Assembly (NCBI GenBank): GCA_035507035.1
Contig: DATJOJ010000056.1
Coordinates: 1-64,000 of the forward strand
Direction of reading: 5' to 3'
Length of the DNA stretch: 64,000 nt
Origin: DATJOJ01 sp035507035
Lineage (GTDB): Bacteria > Acidobacteriota > Terriglobia > Terriglobales > Acidobacteriaceae
The translations under genes were made by a program, and so were the position numbers. The notes beneath the pieces were generated by a model, which worked only from the letters and a program-made list of their open reading frames with translations, searched no databases and was not told where the DNA came from. This document shows positions 54,413-63,741 of this stretch, piece by piece. Within the stretch, counting starts at the first letter, position 1. The number at the start of each line of letters is the position of its first letter.

Positions 54413-55363
54413 ATGTCATCCATTGCCAGCAACGACTCGGAAGTGGCGCCTGTGCACTCCATCCCGTCTGGGTGGGACAGGCTCCCGCCCGAATATGCGA
54501 TTCCAGCCGTGGCCCCGAGTTCTGCTGAGGCGCAAGCTTATTGTCAACGCTTAGCTCGCGCCCATTACGAAAATTTTTCGGTGGCTACGTGGTTTTTGCC
54601 CGCAAGGCTGCGGCAGCATTTCTTCAATGTTTATGCTTATTGCCGGATCTCCGATGATCTGGGAGACGAAGTGGGCGATACCGCTGCATCTTTGCAATTG
54701 CTGGATCAGTGGCAGTTAGAGTTGGACGCATGCTATTCCGGTAACCCTCGGCATCCGGTGTTCGTGGCCTTAGCCGACACGGTTCGGCGATTCGATATTC
54801 CCAAGCAACCGTTTCTCGATCTTCTGACCGCGTTCCGCCAGGACCAAAGCATATCCCGCTACCCAACTTTCGAGGATTTGCTTGGTTATTGCCGCAACTC
54901 TGCCAATCCAGTCGGCTGGCTCGTACTATACGTTTGCGGTTATCGCGACGCCGAACGTCAGGCGCTTTCCGATTTCACTTGCACGGCGTTGCAGTTGGCG
55001 AATTTTTGGCAAGACGTTAGTTCGGACTATGCCCGAGGTCGAATCTACCTGCCTCTCGATAGCCTGCGGCGGTTTGGGGTCAGCGAAGAGGATATTGCCG
55101 GTCAGCGCAACACTCCAGCTTTTTGTGAGTTGATGCGCTTCGAAGTCGAGCGCGCACGAGATTGGTTCCGTCAAGGCTTGCCATTGGTTGGCAAAGTCGA
55201 TCACGAGCTGGCAATCGACCTCGAGCTATTCAGCCGCGGTGGACAAGAAATTCTCAACGCCATCGAACGCCAGGGATTCAAAGTCCTGGGAAACAGGCCG
55301 GCGATCTCCAAGTCACGCAAGTTGCTGCTGCTGGCACGCGCGGCGTGGGGAAAGCTGCGATGA
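54413..55363 (+). CDS. hpnC: Squalene-synthase-like protein HpnC
   Basis: A protein of 316 residues from ATG 54413. It belongs to the trans-isoprenyl diphosphate synthase group: first Asp motif ADRISDD-like, here YCRISDDLGDE, and second motif QLANFWQDVSSDYARGRIYL. HpnC converts presqualene diphosphate to hydroxysqualene. It overlaps hpnD by 4 nt (ATGA). Confidence 0.93.
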   Translation: MSSIASNDSEVAPVHSIPSGWDRLPPEYAIPAVAPSSAEAQAYCQRLARAHYENFSVATWFLPARLRQHFFNVYAYCRISDDLGDEVGDTAASLQLLDQWQLELDACYSGNPRHPVFVALADTVRRFDIPKQPFLDLLTAFRQDQSISRYPTFEDLLGYCRNSANPVGWLVLYVCGYRDAERQALSDFTCTALQLANFWQDVSSDYARGRIYLPLDSLRRFGVSEEDIAGQRNTPAFCELMRFEVERARDWFRQGLPLVGKVDHELAIDLELFSRGGQEILNAIERQGFKVLGNRPAISKSRKLLLLARAAWGKLR

Positions 55364-56304
55364 GCGCTGCTGTGCAACCAGCCCCCGCACCCGTCGCCCC
55401 GACCGAATCGCAACTGGCAATGGCATATTCCGTCTGTCGAGGCATCGCTCGATCGGCGGCCAAGAATTTCTACTACGCATTCGTGGTTCTTCCCCGCCCG
55501 AAGTCGCAGTCGTTATGCGCCGTTTATGCCTTCATGCGGCGTTGCGATGACATTACCGACGACACAACTTCTCCGGTGTATGAGCGCCGTCAAAAGCTGG
55601 TGGCGTGGCTTGATGCCTTTCATCGCGCCGCTTCTGGTGTCGCAACGGATGATCCAGTTTTGATGGCATTAGCCGACGCGCAAAGGCGCTACGACATTCC
55701 TACAGTATTATTGGATCAACTCGCCTACGGGACGGAAACCGACGTGGAGGAAGAAGACCAACTCCTCTGCGAAGCTTCGGCGCCCATCCTTACACTTCGC
55801 TGCCGGATCTTCGATGATCTGCGACAGTATTGTTATGGCGTGGCTTCGGTGGTGGGCTTGGTTTGTATTCGCATTTTCGGCTATCGGGACAAGGCCGCTG
55901 AACCGCTAGCCGAGCGCTGTGGCTTGGCCTTTCAGTTGACCAACATCATTCGCGACATTAAAGAAGATGCGGACATGGGCAGGATTTACATTCCAGAGGA
56001 AGATCTGGAAAAGTTCGGAATTGCGCCGGCCGAATTGAAATCCGGTTCGGACATCGCGAAGTTGCGCCCACTGCTGCAATTTGAAGCGGACCGCGCGCGG
56101 GAGTTCTACCGCGCTGCTGACGAGCTAATTCCGCTTGTCGATGAGGACAGCCAGCCCGCGCTCTGGGTACTGACCACGATCTATCGCCGCCTTCTGGACC
56201 GAATAGCTGAACGCCGCTACGACGTTTTCAGTCGCAAGGTCAGTCTTTCCGTGCGAGAGAAGTTGGTTGTTCTGGGTCGAGGACTGGTGAAGCGCCTCTT
56301 GTGA
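55360..56304 (+). CDS. hpnD: Presqualene diphosphate synthase HpnD
   Basis: A protein of 314 residues from ATG 55360. It has Asp-rich motifs FMRRCDDITDD and QLTNIIRDIKEDADMGRIYIP. The longer frame, which would begin inside hpnC, was rejected. It condenses two farnesyl diphosphates to presqualene diphosphate. The stop overlaps the hpnE start. Confidence 0.94.
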   Translation: MSAAVQPAPAPVAPTESQLAMAYSVCRGIARSAAKNFYYAFVVLPRPKSQSLCAVYAFMRRCDDITDDTTSPVYERRQKLVAWLDAFHRAASGVATDDPVLMALADAQRRYDIPTVLLDQLAYGTETDVEEEDQLLCEASAPILTLRCRIFDDLRQYCYGVASVVGLVCIRIFGYRDKAAEPLAERCGLAFQLTNIIRDIKEDADMGRIYIPEEDLEKFGIAPAELKSGSDIAKLRPLLQFEADRAREFYRAADELIPLVDEDSQPALWVLTTIYRRLLDRIAERRYDVFSRKVSLSVREKLVVLGRGLVKRLL

Positions 56305-57737
56305 TGACTTCGCGTCCGGCTCATTCCCCCTCGGTCGCGATTGTCGGCGGCGGACTCGCCGGATTGGCCGCGGGTTGCGCGCTCGCCGATGTCGGTTTCC
56401 AGGTCACACTCTTTGAACGCCGTCCTTACCTCGGCGGACGTGCTTCTTCCTATCAGCACCCCGGCACTGGAGAGATTGTCGACAATTGCCAGCACGTTCT
56501 GCTTGGCTGCTGTACTAACCTGATTCAGTTCTACGAGCGGCTCGGGGTGCAGGACAAAATTCGCTGGTACGATCGGTTGACCTTTCTTGAACCGGGCGGC
56601 CGGGCATCGATTGTCGCTACCTCCGGGTTGCCTGCGCCCCTTCATACTGCCCCCTCATTCCTGCGCGTGAGTTGCTTGAGTTTCGCAGATAAGATTGTGA
56701 TTGCGCGCGCGATGTTTACTCTCGCTTTTGATCAGGAATTTCAGTCCTCGGCTCGCCACTCCGCACAGACCGGCGAATCATTCCTGAGTTGGTTGCAGCG
56801 CCATGACCAGACGCCACGGGCCATTGATCGCTTTTGGAAGACCATTCTAGTCAGCGCGTTGAATGAGGACCTGGACCGCGTTTCCGTTCGCTACGCTGCT
56901 CAAGTTGTGCGTGAATCTTTTTTGAAATCTCCGCAAGCGGGCTGCATGGGTGTGCCGACTGTGCCGTTGACAGAACTTTATAGCGTTGCTGGAGATTACA
57001 TTCAGTCGCGAGGCGGTGAACTTCGTTTGCGCAGCAGCGTGGAAGGTTTCGAACCGGAAACGAGCGGCGTGCGATTGTTTGCAGATAAGAATCAGGATTT
57101 TGACTTCGTGATCCTCGCCGCATCCTTTGATGTGTTGTCTCGCATTTTGCCACAAACTGGCGACGCCGACGCGTTGCGCTCGGAACTCAATCATTTCGAA
57201 AGTTCGCCCATCACCGGAATTCACATGTGGTTCGATCGCCAGATCACCGACCTGGACCATGCGGTGCTGCTTGAGCGAACGATTCAATGGATGTTCCACA
57301 AATCGAAGCTGCTGACGTCATCTCAAGCTGTCGAGAGAGAAGGGAAGGGCAGCTATGTGGAGCTTGTAGTTAGCTCTTCGAAAACGCTAGTAGAAAAATC
57401 CAAGGCGGAAATTGTTGAGCTGGCACTGAAAGAGCTGCGCGAGTTTTTCCCGGCGGCGCGAGATGCGAACCTGGTCAAGTCCACGGTGATTAAAGAAGTA
57501 AACGCCACTTATTCCCCCAGCCCTGGACTGGATGCGTATCGTCCAAAATCAGAGACCGTCTGGCCGAATATCTTTTTGGCTGGAGACTGGATCGCCACCG
57601 GCTGGCCTGCCACCATGGAAGGGGCGGTGCGCAGCGGATACATCGCGGCGGAACGCGTCTCAAAGGCTTCGGGACGGAATGCGAAATTTCTAGTGCCGGA
57701 TCTGCCGGCATCGGGATTGATGCGGGTTCTCAGCTAG
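56304..57737 (+). CDS. hpnE: Hydroxysqualene dehydroxylase HpnE
   Basis: A protein of 477 residues of the FAD-dependent amine-oxidase/desaturase group. The dinucleotide-binding site is VAIVGGGLAGLAAGCALAD with RRPYLGGRASSY, and the C-terminal FAD motif is IFLAGDWIATGWPATMEGAVRSG. It reduces hydroxysqualene to squalene. A GTG directly precedes the ATG. It is the last gene of the operon. Confidence 0.94.
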   Translation: MTSRPAHSPSVAIVGGGLAGLAAGCALADVGFQVTLFERRPYLGGRASSYQHPGTGEIVDNCQHVLLGCCTNLIQFYERLGVQDKIRWYDRLTFLEPGGRASIVATSGLPAPLHTAPSFLRVSCLSFADKIVIARAMFTLAFDQEFQSSARHSAQTGESFLSWLQRHDQTPRAIDRFWKTILVSALNEDLDRVSVRYAAQVVRESFLKSPQAGCMGVPTVPLTELYSVAGDYIQSRGGELRLRSSVEGFEPETSGVRLFADKNQDFDFVILAASFDVLSRILPQTGDADALRSELNHFESSPITGIHMWFDRQITDLDHAVLLERTIQWMFHKSKLLTSSQAVEREGKGSYVELVVSSSKTLVEKSKAEIVELALKELREFFPAARDANLVKSTVIKEVNATYSPSPGLDAYRPKSETVWPNIFLAGDWIATGWPATMEGAVRSGYIAAERVSKASGRNAKFLVPDLPASGLMRVLS

Positions 57738-57739
57738 GT

Positions 57740-57757
57740 GTGCCGCTCGGCACTTTT
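57740..57757 (+). terminator. Intrinsic terminator after hpnE
   Basis: GTGCC (57740-57744) pairs with GGCAC (57749-57753) across the loop gctc, and TTTT follows at 57754-57757. It lies 3 bases after the hpnE stop, as expected for the end of the hopanoid transcript. Confidence 0.6.
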
Positions 57758-57852
57758 AAGATTGTTCAGACTCCAAAGCTGTGATAAACAGGTTGGACGA
57801 TTCGAGCGCCGTCGCATGCTGCCTCCGAGTCGAACCCTGCGCAGGTGCCGCC

Positions 57853-59421
57853 ATGAACCCTCGTCGATTGTTGCTGCCCTTTGTAAAGTGTCATAACAGA
57901 TCTACCAAAGTCTGCATCGCGGTGATCGTTTGCCTTTCTGGGTTTGCGATCGCCCAGCAAGCCAGCGCGCCACAGTTAACTCTGCTCGATCCGGTTCCTT
58001 CTCTGCTGAGTGGCCCTATGGTCACGAACAATGTCAACGTTCTGGCCACGCAAGGCCGGGCAGTGCAGGGGGTCGCCGCGGATGCAGTGACCGAAGTAGT
58101 GTTGCGCGTGCCCGCCAACTCGGTCGGCGAGCAGTTTACTTTTACGGTATTCAATGACCAGGGTCAGCAGAGCACCTCGTCCGCTGAAGATGGCGGCGTG
58201 GGTATGATCGGTTCTTCCGCCTTTACAGCAAGCCAGCTCATCGTGGCCGCCGTCAACACCTCGAAAGGCCCGATGGCCTTCGCCATCTACGGTGTACCGG
58301 TGGACTTCCCAAGGCCTGAAGGTCAAGATGGCGGCTCAACCGAGCGTTTCATCACTCTCAACGTTCTCGCTAACGATACGGGCCTGTCCTCGAACACTCC
58401 GGTGACGATCCTGCGTCCACCTTTAGTGTTGATTCATGGTCTGTGGGGAAGTCCGGCATCGTGGGACAACTTCACACCGCTGATCAACGACACGAGGTTC
58501 AGCATCCTGCGAGCGGATTACTCGGGAACCATCGGTCCGCAAATCAAATCCTACAAGCCTTCGTATCCTTCGTGGGCCGTTAGCAGCCTGAAGAGTGCGC
58601 AGCAAAGTTCTCTCGGCTTCGCCTACAACGCTCCTATTGTCGGCAAGCAATTAGTCACGTTCATTAACCAGTTCAAGATGGGCGCGAATACAGAAAGCGT
58701 TCCGGTTGCGGCCGTTCAAGCAGATATTGTGGCGCACAGCATGGGCGGCGACATTACGCGCACTTTCCCGCAGTTCACGCAGTTCTATAGCAACGCCACA
58801 TTCGCACTTGGCTATGTGCATAAGATGATTACAATCGGAACACCGCATTGGGGTTCACCTGTCGCCACGGATCTTCTGGACAACAATAATCAGTGCGTGC
58901 GTGGCATTCTGGCGCTTTCTGGAAGCCCCAGCTTTTCGTCGGTAACGTTCAATAACGGCACCACCGCGACCGGAGGAGTCGGCGATCTCGAAGGCGACGG
59001 TTTCGGCGGAAGCCTAAGCCCGGCCCTGCAGAAACTGCAGAATCCGATTTCTCATCCGTTGCCCACCGCTCTGATTCAGGGTCTAGAATCGCAAGGCCAA
59101 CTGGATGGTCTCGACAATTCCTCTGTAGCCGAGTACATCCGGCTCTTTTGTTTTACGGATTATCTGGCGCGGCATCTTACTTCCACGGGTTGGCCCGAAG
59201 TTTTTGGCCAGCAAAGCGACTCAATTGTCCCGGCGCTCAGCGAAGTTGCAGGGCTCACGGATTTCACCCTGGTGAATGGAGTCATTCACTCGGCTAGCGC
59301 GGAACTGTTGGGCTTCGGTCCTCCGGCGGAACTCGACGCCGATGGCGGCATTCCGGGAACTGTGACCGATCTGCTGAATACGCCGGTGACGAATTCGATC
59401 TTCGTGGGACTGCCGCAGTAA
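57853..59421 (+). CDS. Secreted alpha/beta hydrolase (PGAP1/lipase-like)
   Basis: A protein of 522 residues from ATG 57853. The signal peptide ends near FAIAQQASA. An N-terminal beta-rich part (about 30-195) precedes the alpha/beta hydrolase: oxyanion loop LVLIHGLWGSPASWDNFTPL, nucleophile Ser in DIVAHSMGGDITRTFPQ, and ITIGTPHWGSPVA. The AHSMGG elbow fits PGAP1-like or lipase-like enzymes that cut esters or amides. The substrate is unknown. The gene follows the terminator of the hopanoid operon. Confidence 0.75.
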   Translation: MNPRRLLLPFVKCHNRSTKVCIAVIVCLSGFAIAQQASAPQLTLLDPVPSLLSGPMVTNNVNVLATQGRAVQGVAADAVTEVVLRVPANSVGEQFTFTVFNDQGQQSTSSAEDGGVGMIGSSAFTASQLIVAAVNTSKGPMAFAIYGVPVDFPRPEGQDGGSTERFITLNVLANDTGLSSNTPVTILRPPLVLIHGLWGSPASWDNFTPLINDTRFSILRADYSGTIGPQIKSYKPSYPSWAVSSLKSAQQSSLGFAYNAPIVGKQLVTFINQFKMGANTESVPVAAVQADIVAHSMGGDITRTFPQFTQFYSNATFALGYVHKMITIGTPHWGSPVATDLLDNNNQCVRGILALSGSPSFSSVTFNNGTTATGGVGDLEGDGFGGSLSPALQKLQNPISHPLPTALIQGLESQGQLDGLDNSSVAEYIRLFCFTDYLARHLTSTGWPEVFGQQSDSIVPALSEVAGLTDFTLVNGVIHSASAELLGFGPPAELDADGGIPGTVTDLLNTPVTNSIFVGLPQ

Positions 59422-59457
59422 GAAGGAACTGGCAGGAGACCCGTCGTCAGTTCGCCT

Positions 59458-59478
59458 AGGGTAAACTAGCCCTACCCT
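59458..59478 (+). promoter_or_regulatory. Hairpin directly before the ppx start codon
   Basis: AGGGTA (59458-59463) and TACCCT (59473-59478) form a 6-bp stem with a 9-base loop, one base before the ATG at 59480. No Shine-Dalgarno sequence is visible between hairpin and ATG, so it may hinder or shape initiation. Confidence 0.4.
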
Positions 59479-59479
59479 C

Positions 59480-61009
59480 ATGCCGACCTTCGCCGCGGTC
59501 GATATCGGATCGAACTCAGTTCGTTTAAAAATCTCCCGCCTGGTACGGCATCACCTGACCGAAATTCTCGAAGATCGTGAAGTCACCCGCCTGGGAGAGT
59601 CGGTGTTTCGGAATGGATTTCTCTCGCCCGAAGCCATTGCCAGCACTGTGAAAGTGCTCCGCCGCTTTCACCGCGCCGTGCAGAACGCCGGCGTAGATGC
59701 CGTGCGAGTTGTGGCAACCAGCGCTCTGCGTGATGCTCGCAACGCGCGTGCTTTTCTCGAGTGGGTGCGATCCTCAACAGGATGGAATGTCGAAATAATC
59801 TCCGGTCTGGAAGAAGCACGGCTCATTCACCTTGGTCTCGTCTCAAGCATGAGGATCAGTGCGTCGCGATTGCTCATGGTTGACTTGGGCGGAGGCAGTT
59901 GTGAACTGACGATTTCTGACGCCAACCATATTCGCAACACGATCAGCTTGCCGCTCGGAGCGGTGCGGTTGACCAACGAGTTTCTGACCCACGATCCGCC
60001 ACGCAAATCAGAACTGCGGCAGATGAGCGGCTTTATCACTCGAGAATTTGATCGTCCGGCAGACCGCATCCGGCGAGAGCGTCCCAAAGCCGTGATAGCG
60101 ACTTCAGGAACAGCCGAGTCGCTGGCAGCGGTATGTCATGGTCTCTATAAAACCAAGGGTGCTCGTGCCAGCAGTGTTTCGCGTGCGCAAATGCGGCGAA
60201 TTGCGAAGCTGATTACACGACTGCCCCTGGAGGGAAGACGAAAACTGTCGGGCGTCGGGCCACGGCGTGCAGAAATTATCGTCGCGGGAAGTGCCGTATA
60301 TGCTGCTCTTCTAGATCGGTGCCAGTTGGCCGGTTTTCGCTACTCTCCGCTCGGACTTCGCGACGGGCTTCTGGCACAGATGGCGGCGGAATACGATCGC
60401 AGCACGAAATCGGGCAAGCAGATCGAGTCCGAACGCTGGGATTCGATCCGCGCCGCGGTGCAACATTATCGCGTGGATATGAATCATGCCTTGCAAGTGC
60501 GTGCTTCCGCCATGCAACTGTTCTCCGCATTGCGTTCCTTGCATGGATTGCCGGCGGAATATGAAGAATGGCTCTCGGCAGCGGCGATGTTGTACGAGGT
60601 CGGGGATTTCGTCAACCGCAATGGCCGCCATCGGCACACCCATTACATCATTTCGCACTCGGAGATTCTTGGTTACACGCCCGAGCAGAGAAAAATTATC
60701 GCAGCCGTTGCGCGCTATCTGGGAAAGTCGCGGCCTTCCCCAGAAGATGGTCCGATCAAGGCGCTGCTTCGCACCGATCAGGTATATGCTCCCAAAGCAT
60801 CGCTGCTGCTGCGTTTGGCGCGAGCGTTGAACCTGAGCCGCAGCGGGGCGGTGCAGGGAGTACGGGTGAAGCTCCAGGACGCGGAGGTCCGTCTGACGTT
60901 GCTTTCCAGAACGCGGGGCAAGCCAGATCTGGAAGTCTGGGCAGTAGAAAAAGAAAAGAATTACTTCCGTGAGATTTTTGGACGGGAACTTTCCGCCACT
61001 GCTGCATGA
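59480..61009 (+). CDS. ppx: Ppx/GppA exopolyphosphatase family protein
   Basis: A protein of 509 residues with an actin-like ATPase fold: AAVDIGSNSVRLKISRL, VRVVATSALRDARNARAFL, LMVDLGGGSCELTISD and VIATSGTAESLAAV. The C-terminal HD-type part (about 310-505) holds HYRVDMNHALQVRASAMQLFSALR and RHRHTHYIISHSEILGYT. It hydrolyses polyphosphate or pppGpp. The length matches long Ppx forms. The 3' end overlaps the convergent sixA gene by 49 bp. Confidence 0.9.
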   Translation: MPTFAAVDIGSNSVRLKISRLVRHHLTEILEDREVTRLGESVFRNGFLSPEAIASTVKVLRRFHRAVQNAGVDAVRVVATSALRDARNARAFLEWVRSSTGWNVEIISGLEEARLIHLGLVSSMRISASRLLMVDLGGGSCELTISDANHIRNTISLPLGAVRLTNEFLTHDPPRKSELRQMSGFITREFDRPADRIRRERPKAVIATSGTAESLAAVCHGLYKTKGARASSVSRAQMRRIAKLITRLPLEGRRKLSGVGPRRAEIIVAGSAVYAALLDRCQLAGFRYSPLGLRDGLLAQMAAEYDRSTKSGKQIESERWDSIRAAVQHYRVDMNHALQVRASAMQLFSALRSLHGLPAEYEEWLSAAAMLYEVGDFVNRNGRHRHTHYIISHSEILGYTPEQRKIIAAVARYLGKSRPSPEDGPIKALLRTDQVYAPKASLLLRLARALNLSRSGAVQGVRVKLQDAEVRLTLLSRTRGKPDLEVWAVEKEKNYFREIFGRELSATAA

Positions 61010-61491
61010 ACGCCGCGCAGAAGTCGAGGCGTGATACACCATTGCAAAACTGCCGAATTACGTCCCATGTCGACCTTTGCGACGGCGCCCTTCTTCAAGT
61101 CGACATTGGCTTCGCATCCGGGTTCACTGATCACACGTCCCGCGAACTCGCTCAAGTTCGGATTGTGACCGACAACCATGATCGATTCCTGGCGCGCATA
61201 TTTTTCCAGCATGCGGCGAAAATCGGTGTAGGAAGCGCCGGGCCGCAGAGCGTTCTCTAACTGCAACTTGCCTTCATAGCTGAGTTCGTTGCCAACCAGC
61301 GAAGCAGTTTGTGTGGATCGCTTCAGTGGACTGGAAATAATCGTGTCCACCTGAACATCCAGCGCTGCCAATACACGTCCCACCATTCCGCACTGCTCAA
61401 TCCCTTCTTTGTCCAGAGCGCGTTTTTCATCTTTCTTGGGACTCGCAAAGGGCTCGCCAGCGCTGGCGTGGCGAAGAAAGTAGATGATCAT
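60961..61491 (-). CDS. sixA: SixA-type phosphohistidine phosphatase
   Basis: A protein of 176 residues of the histidine phosphatase superfamily. The active-site motif is FLRHASAGEP (Arg-His), with the second Arg in ISSPLKRSTQTASL and the later His in MVVGHNPNLSEFA. SixA removes phosphate from histidines in phosphorelay or PTS proteins. It starts 6 bp after the ppk stop on the same strand, so the two are probably one transcript. Confidence 0.88.
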   Translation of the reverse strand: MIIYFLRHASAGEPFASPKKDEKRALDKEGIEQCGMVGRVLAALDVQVDTIISSPLKRSTQTASLVGNELSYEGKLQLENALRPGASYTDFRRMLEKYARQESIMVVGHNPNLSEFAGRVISEPGCEANVDLKKGAVAKVDMGRNSAVLQWCITPRLLRGVHAAVAESSRPKISRK

Positions 61492-61497
61492 AGAATA

Positions 61498-63651
61498 TTA
61501 TCTTTCCCTCTCCGCTAGAGCTCGAGCGCGGCGACGCGGAGCGGCGGCTGGAATGGCAGCGGGGCCTTGCTTGCCTTCCGCAAGGCTGATGAGGAACTCC
61601 TGCGCATTAAATGCATTCGCAGCAGTGGGCGGACGGCGCCTTCCCTGCGCATGCCACGCGCGAACGTAGCGGCCATCTTTTTCGAGTAAGCGCGCCTTCA
61701 TGTTGTCGGCAAGGTAAGCCTCGAGGATTTCCTGGCGTACGCGTTGACGAAGAAGCTCGTCTTTGACGGGGAAGATCACCTCTACTCGCTCATACAAGTT
61801 GCGCGGCATCCAGTCGGCGCTGCCCAGGTAGACTTCTTCCTCCCCGCCGTTGGCAAAATAAAAAATACGGCTGTGCTCGAGGAACCTGCCCACAACGCTG
61901 CGCACGCGAATGTGGTCACTCACGCCGCGAATTCCCGGCCGCAGCGCGCAAATGCCCCGCACCAGCAGGTCGATCTGAACCCCCGCCTGCGACGCGCGAT
62001 ATAACGCCATGATGACGTTCTTGTCGACCAGTGCATTGACTTTAGCAATGATGTGCGCCGGACGGCCATGCTGCGCGTGTTCCGCCTCTCGCGCGATTAA
62101 CGCCAGGCAATTTTCCGCCAGGTTCAGCGGAGCGACGAGCAAGGGATCGTAATTGGGATGCTCCGCATAAGCGGTCAGGAAGCTGAACACATTGTGCACG
62201 GCGTTCGTAATCTGTGGATCGGCTGTCAGCAAGCTCAAGTCAGTGTAAATGCGCGCCGTGGTGGTATTGTAATTTCCCGTTCCGAGGTGAGCATAACGAC
62301 GAGTCACGCCATCGGGATCGCGGCGTACGAGTAACGACAATTTGCAGTGCGTTTTTAATCCGACCAGACCATGAAATACCTGGACGCCGGCATCTTCGAG
62401 GTCACGCGCCCAGCGAATGTTGGAAGCTTCATCGAAGCGTGCCTTTAACTCCACCACGGCAGTCACTTCTTTTTTCGCTGCGGCAGACATCAACGCCGGA
62501 ACGATCAGCGAATGCTCGCTGGTGCGGTACAAAGTCTGCTTCATCGACAGCACGTTAGGATCTTCCGCCGCTGATTCGATGAACGACACCACCGCATCGT
62601 AGGAATCATAAGGATGGTGCAGGAGAATATCGTGCCGCCGCAGCTCCTCGAATAGATCTTTGGATTTGGCAGTGAGCCGCAGTTCGCGAGGAATGAACGG
62701 TTTAAACTTGAGTTCCGGGTGCTGCGTCTGCTCGTAAATGTTAAATAGGCGCGAGAGGTTGACCGGACCATTGACCGGGAAAACCTGCCAAGGTTCAAGC
62801 TCAAAATTCGTGCGAAGGCGCTCGACGATTTCCGGGTCGGCATCCGATTCGATTTCCAGGCGAACTGCGTCGCCCTTACGGCGATTGTGCAACTCTGTGC
62901 GCACGGATTCTAAGAGACTGCGCGACTCCTCTTCCGCTAAATACAGATTGCTGTTCCGCGTGACTCGGAATGGCGCAGATGCCAGAACGTCGTATCCGTG
63001 ATACATGCGCGAGGCATGGTAAGCGACCAAATCAGCAAGGAAAATGAAATCGACAGTTCCTTCCGAAGGCAAACGCACCAAGCGGGGCAGTGCACGCGGC
63101 ACGGTTACGACGCCGGTGTACGTCATGGAAGACCGGCGGCGACGGCGAAGCAGAAATGCGACACAGAGCGCCTTATTGATCACCCGCGGGAAAGGATGAG
63201 CCGGATCCAAAGTTACCGGCGTCAACAGCAGGTCGAGTTCACGCTCGCAGTAATCTTCAACAAATTCCCGCGCCCGCGAATCCAGTTCCGGCAATCCCAG
63301 CACGCGAATGCCATTTTCTGCCAGCGCAGGGCGCAGTTGCTCGTTCCAGCAGCCATACTGATCGTCGACGAAATCGTGGGTTTCACGGGAAACGCGATCG
63401 CGTTCTTGCAACAACGTTAGCCCATCCAGGCCGGCTTCGTTGTAGCCGTCTTCAATCTGCTGTACGAGTCCGGCAACGCGGACCTCAAAGAATTCGTCGA
63501 GATTGCTGGCGGTAATCGATAGAAATTTTACGCGCTCGAGCAGCGGGTTGGCAGTATCTTGCGCTTCTTCGAGGACCCGCCGGTTGAAGGCTAGCCACGA
63601 TAATTCGCGGTTGATGTAATAAGCCGGGTTGTCGAGCAGAAAACGCGCCAT
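61498..63651 (-). CDS. ppk: Polyphosphate kinase 1
   Basis: A protein of 717 residues, the usual PPK1 length. N-domain YYINRELSWLAFNRRVLEEA, head domain with HPFPRVINKALCVAFLL, and the two C-terminal phospholipase-D-like parts with SMKQTLYRTSEHSLIVPAL, VELKARFDEASNIRWARDLEDAGVQV and the histidine-containing GLKTHCKLSLLVRRD. It makes polyphosphate from ATP. It is co-directional with sixA and close to ppx, so synthesis and breakdown of polyphosphate are encoded side by side. Confidence 0.96.
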   Translation of the reverse strand: MARFLLDNPAYYINRELSWLAFNRRVLEEAQDTANPLLERVKFLSITASNLDEFFEVRVAGLVQQIEDGYNEAGLDGLTLLQERDRVSRETHDFVDDQYGCWNEQLRPALAENGIRVLGLPELDSRAREFVEDYCERELDLLLTPVTLDPAHPFPRVINKALCVAFLLRRRRRSSMTYTGVVTVPRALPRLVRLPSEGTVDFIFLADLVAYHASRMYHGYDVLASAPFRVTRNSNLYLAEEESRSLLESVRTELHNRRKGDAVRLEIESDADPEIVERLRTNFELEPWQVFPVNGPVNLSRLFNIYEQTQHPELKFKPFIPRELRLTAKSKDLFEELRRHDILLHHPYDSYDAVVSFIESAAEDPNVLSMKQTLYRTSEHSLIVPALMSAAAKKEVTAVVELKARFDEASNIRWARDLEDAGVQVFHGLVGLKTHCKLSLLVRRDPDGVTRRYAHLGTGNYNTTTARIYTDLSLLTADPQITNAVHNVFSFLTAYAEHPNYDPLLVAPLNLAENCLALIAREAEHAQHGRPAHIIAKVNALVDKNVIMALYRASQAGVQIDLLVRGICALRPGIRGVSDHIRVRSVVGRFLEHSRIFYFANGGEEEVYLGSADWMPRNLYERVEVIFPVKDELLRQRVRQEILEAYLADNMKARLLEKDGRYVRAWHAQGRRRPPTAANAFNAQEFLISLAEGKQGPAAIPAAAPRRRARALAERER

Positions 63652-63741
63652 AAATATTGCAAGTGGGACAAATCGGAGACAGCGATTAAAGCCCGGCCTC
63701 GCTGGTGGACTAACAGACCCTCTTAATTGTAACCCGACGAG

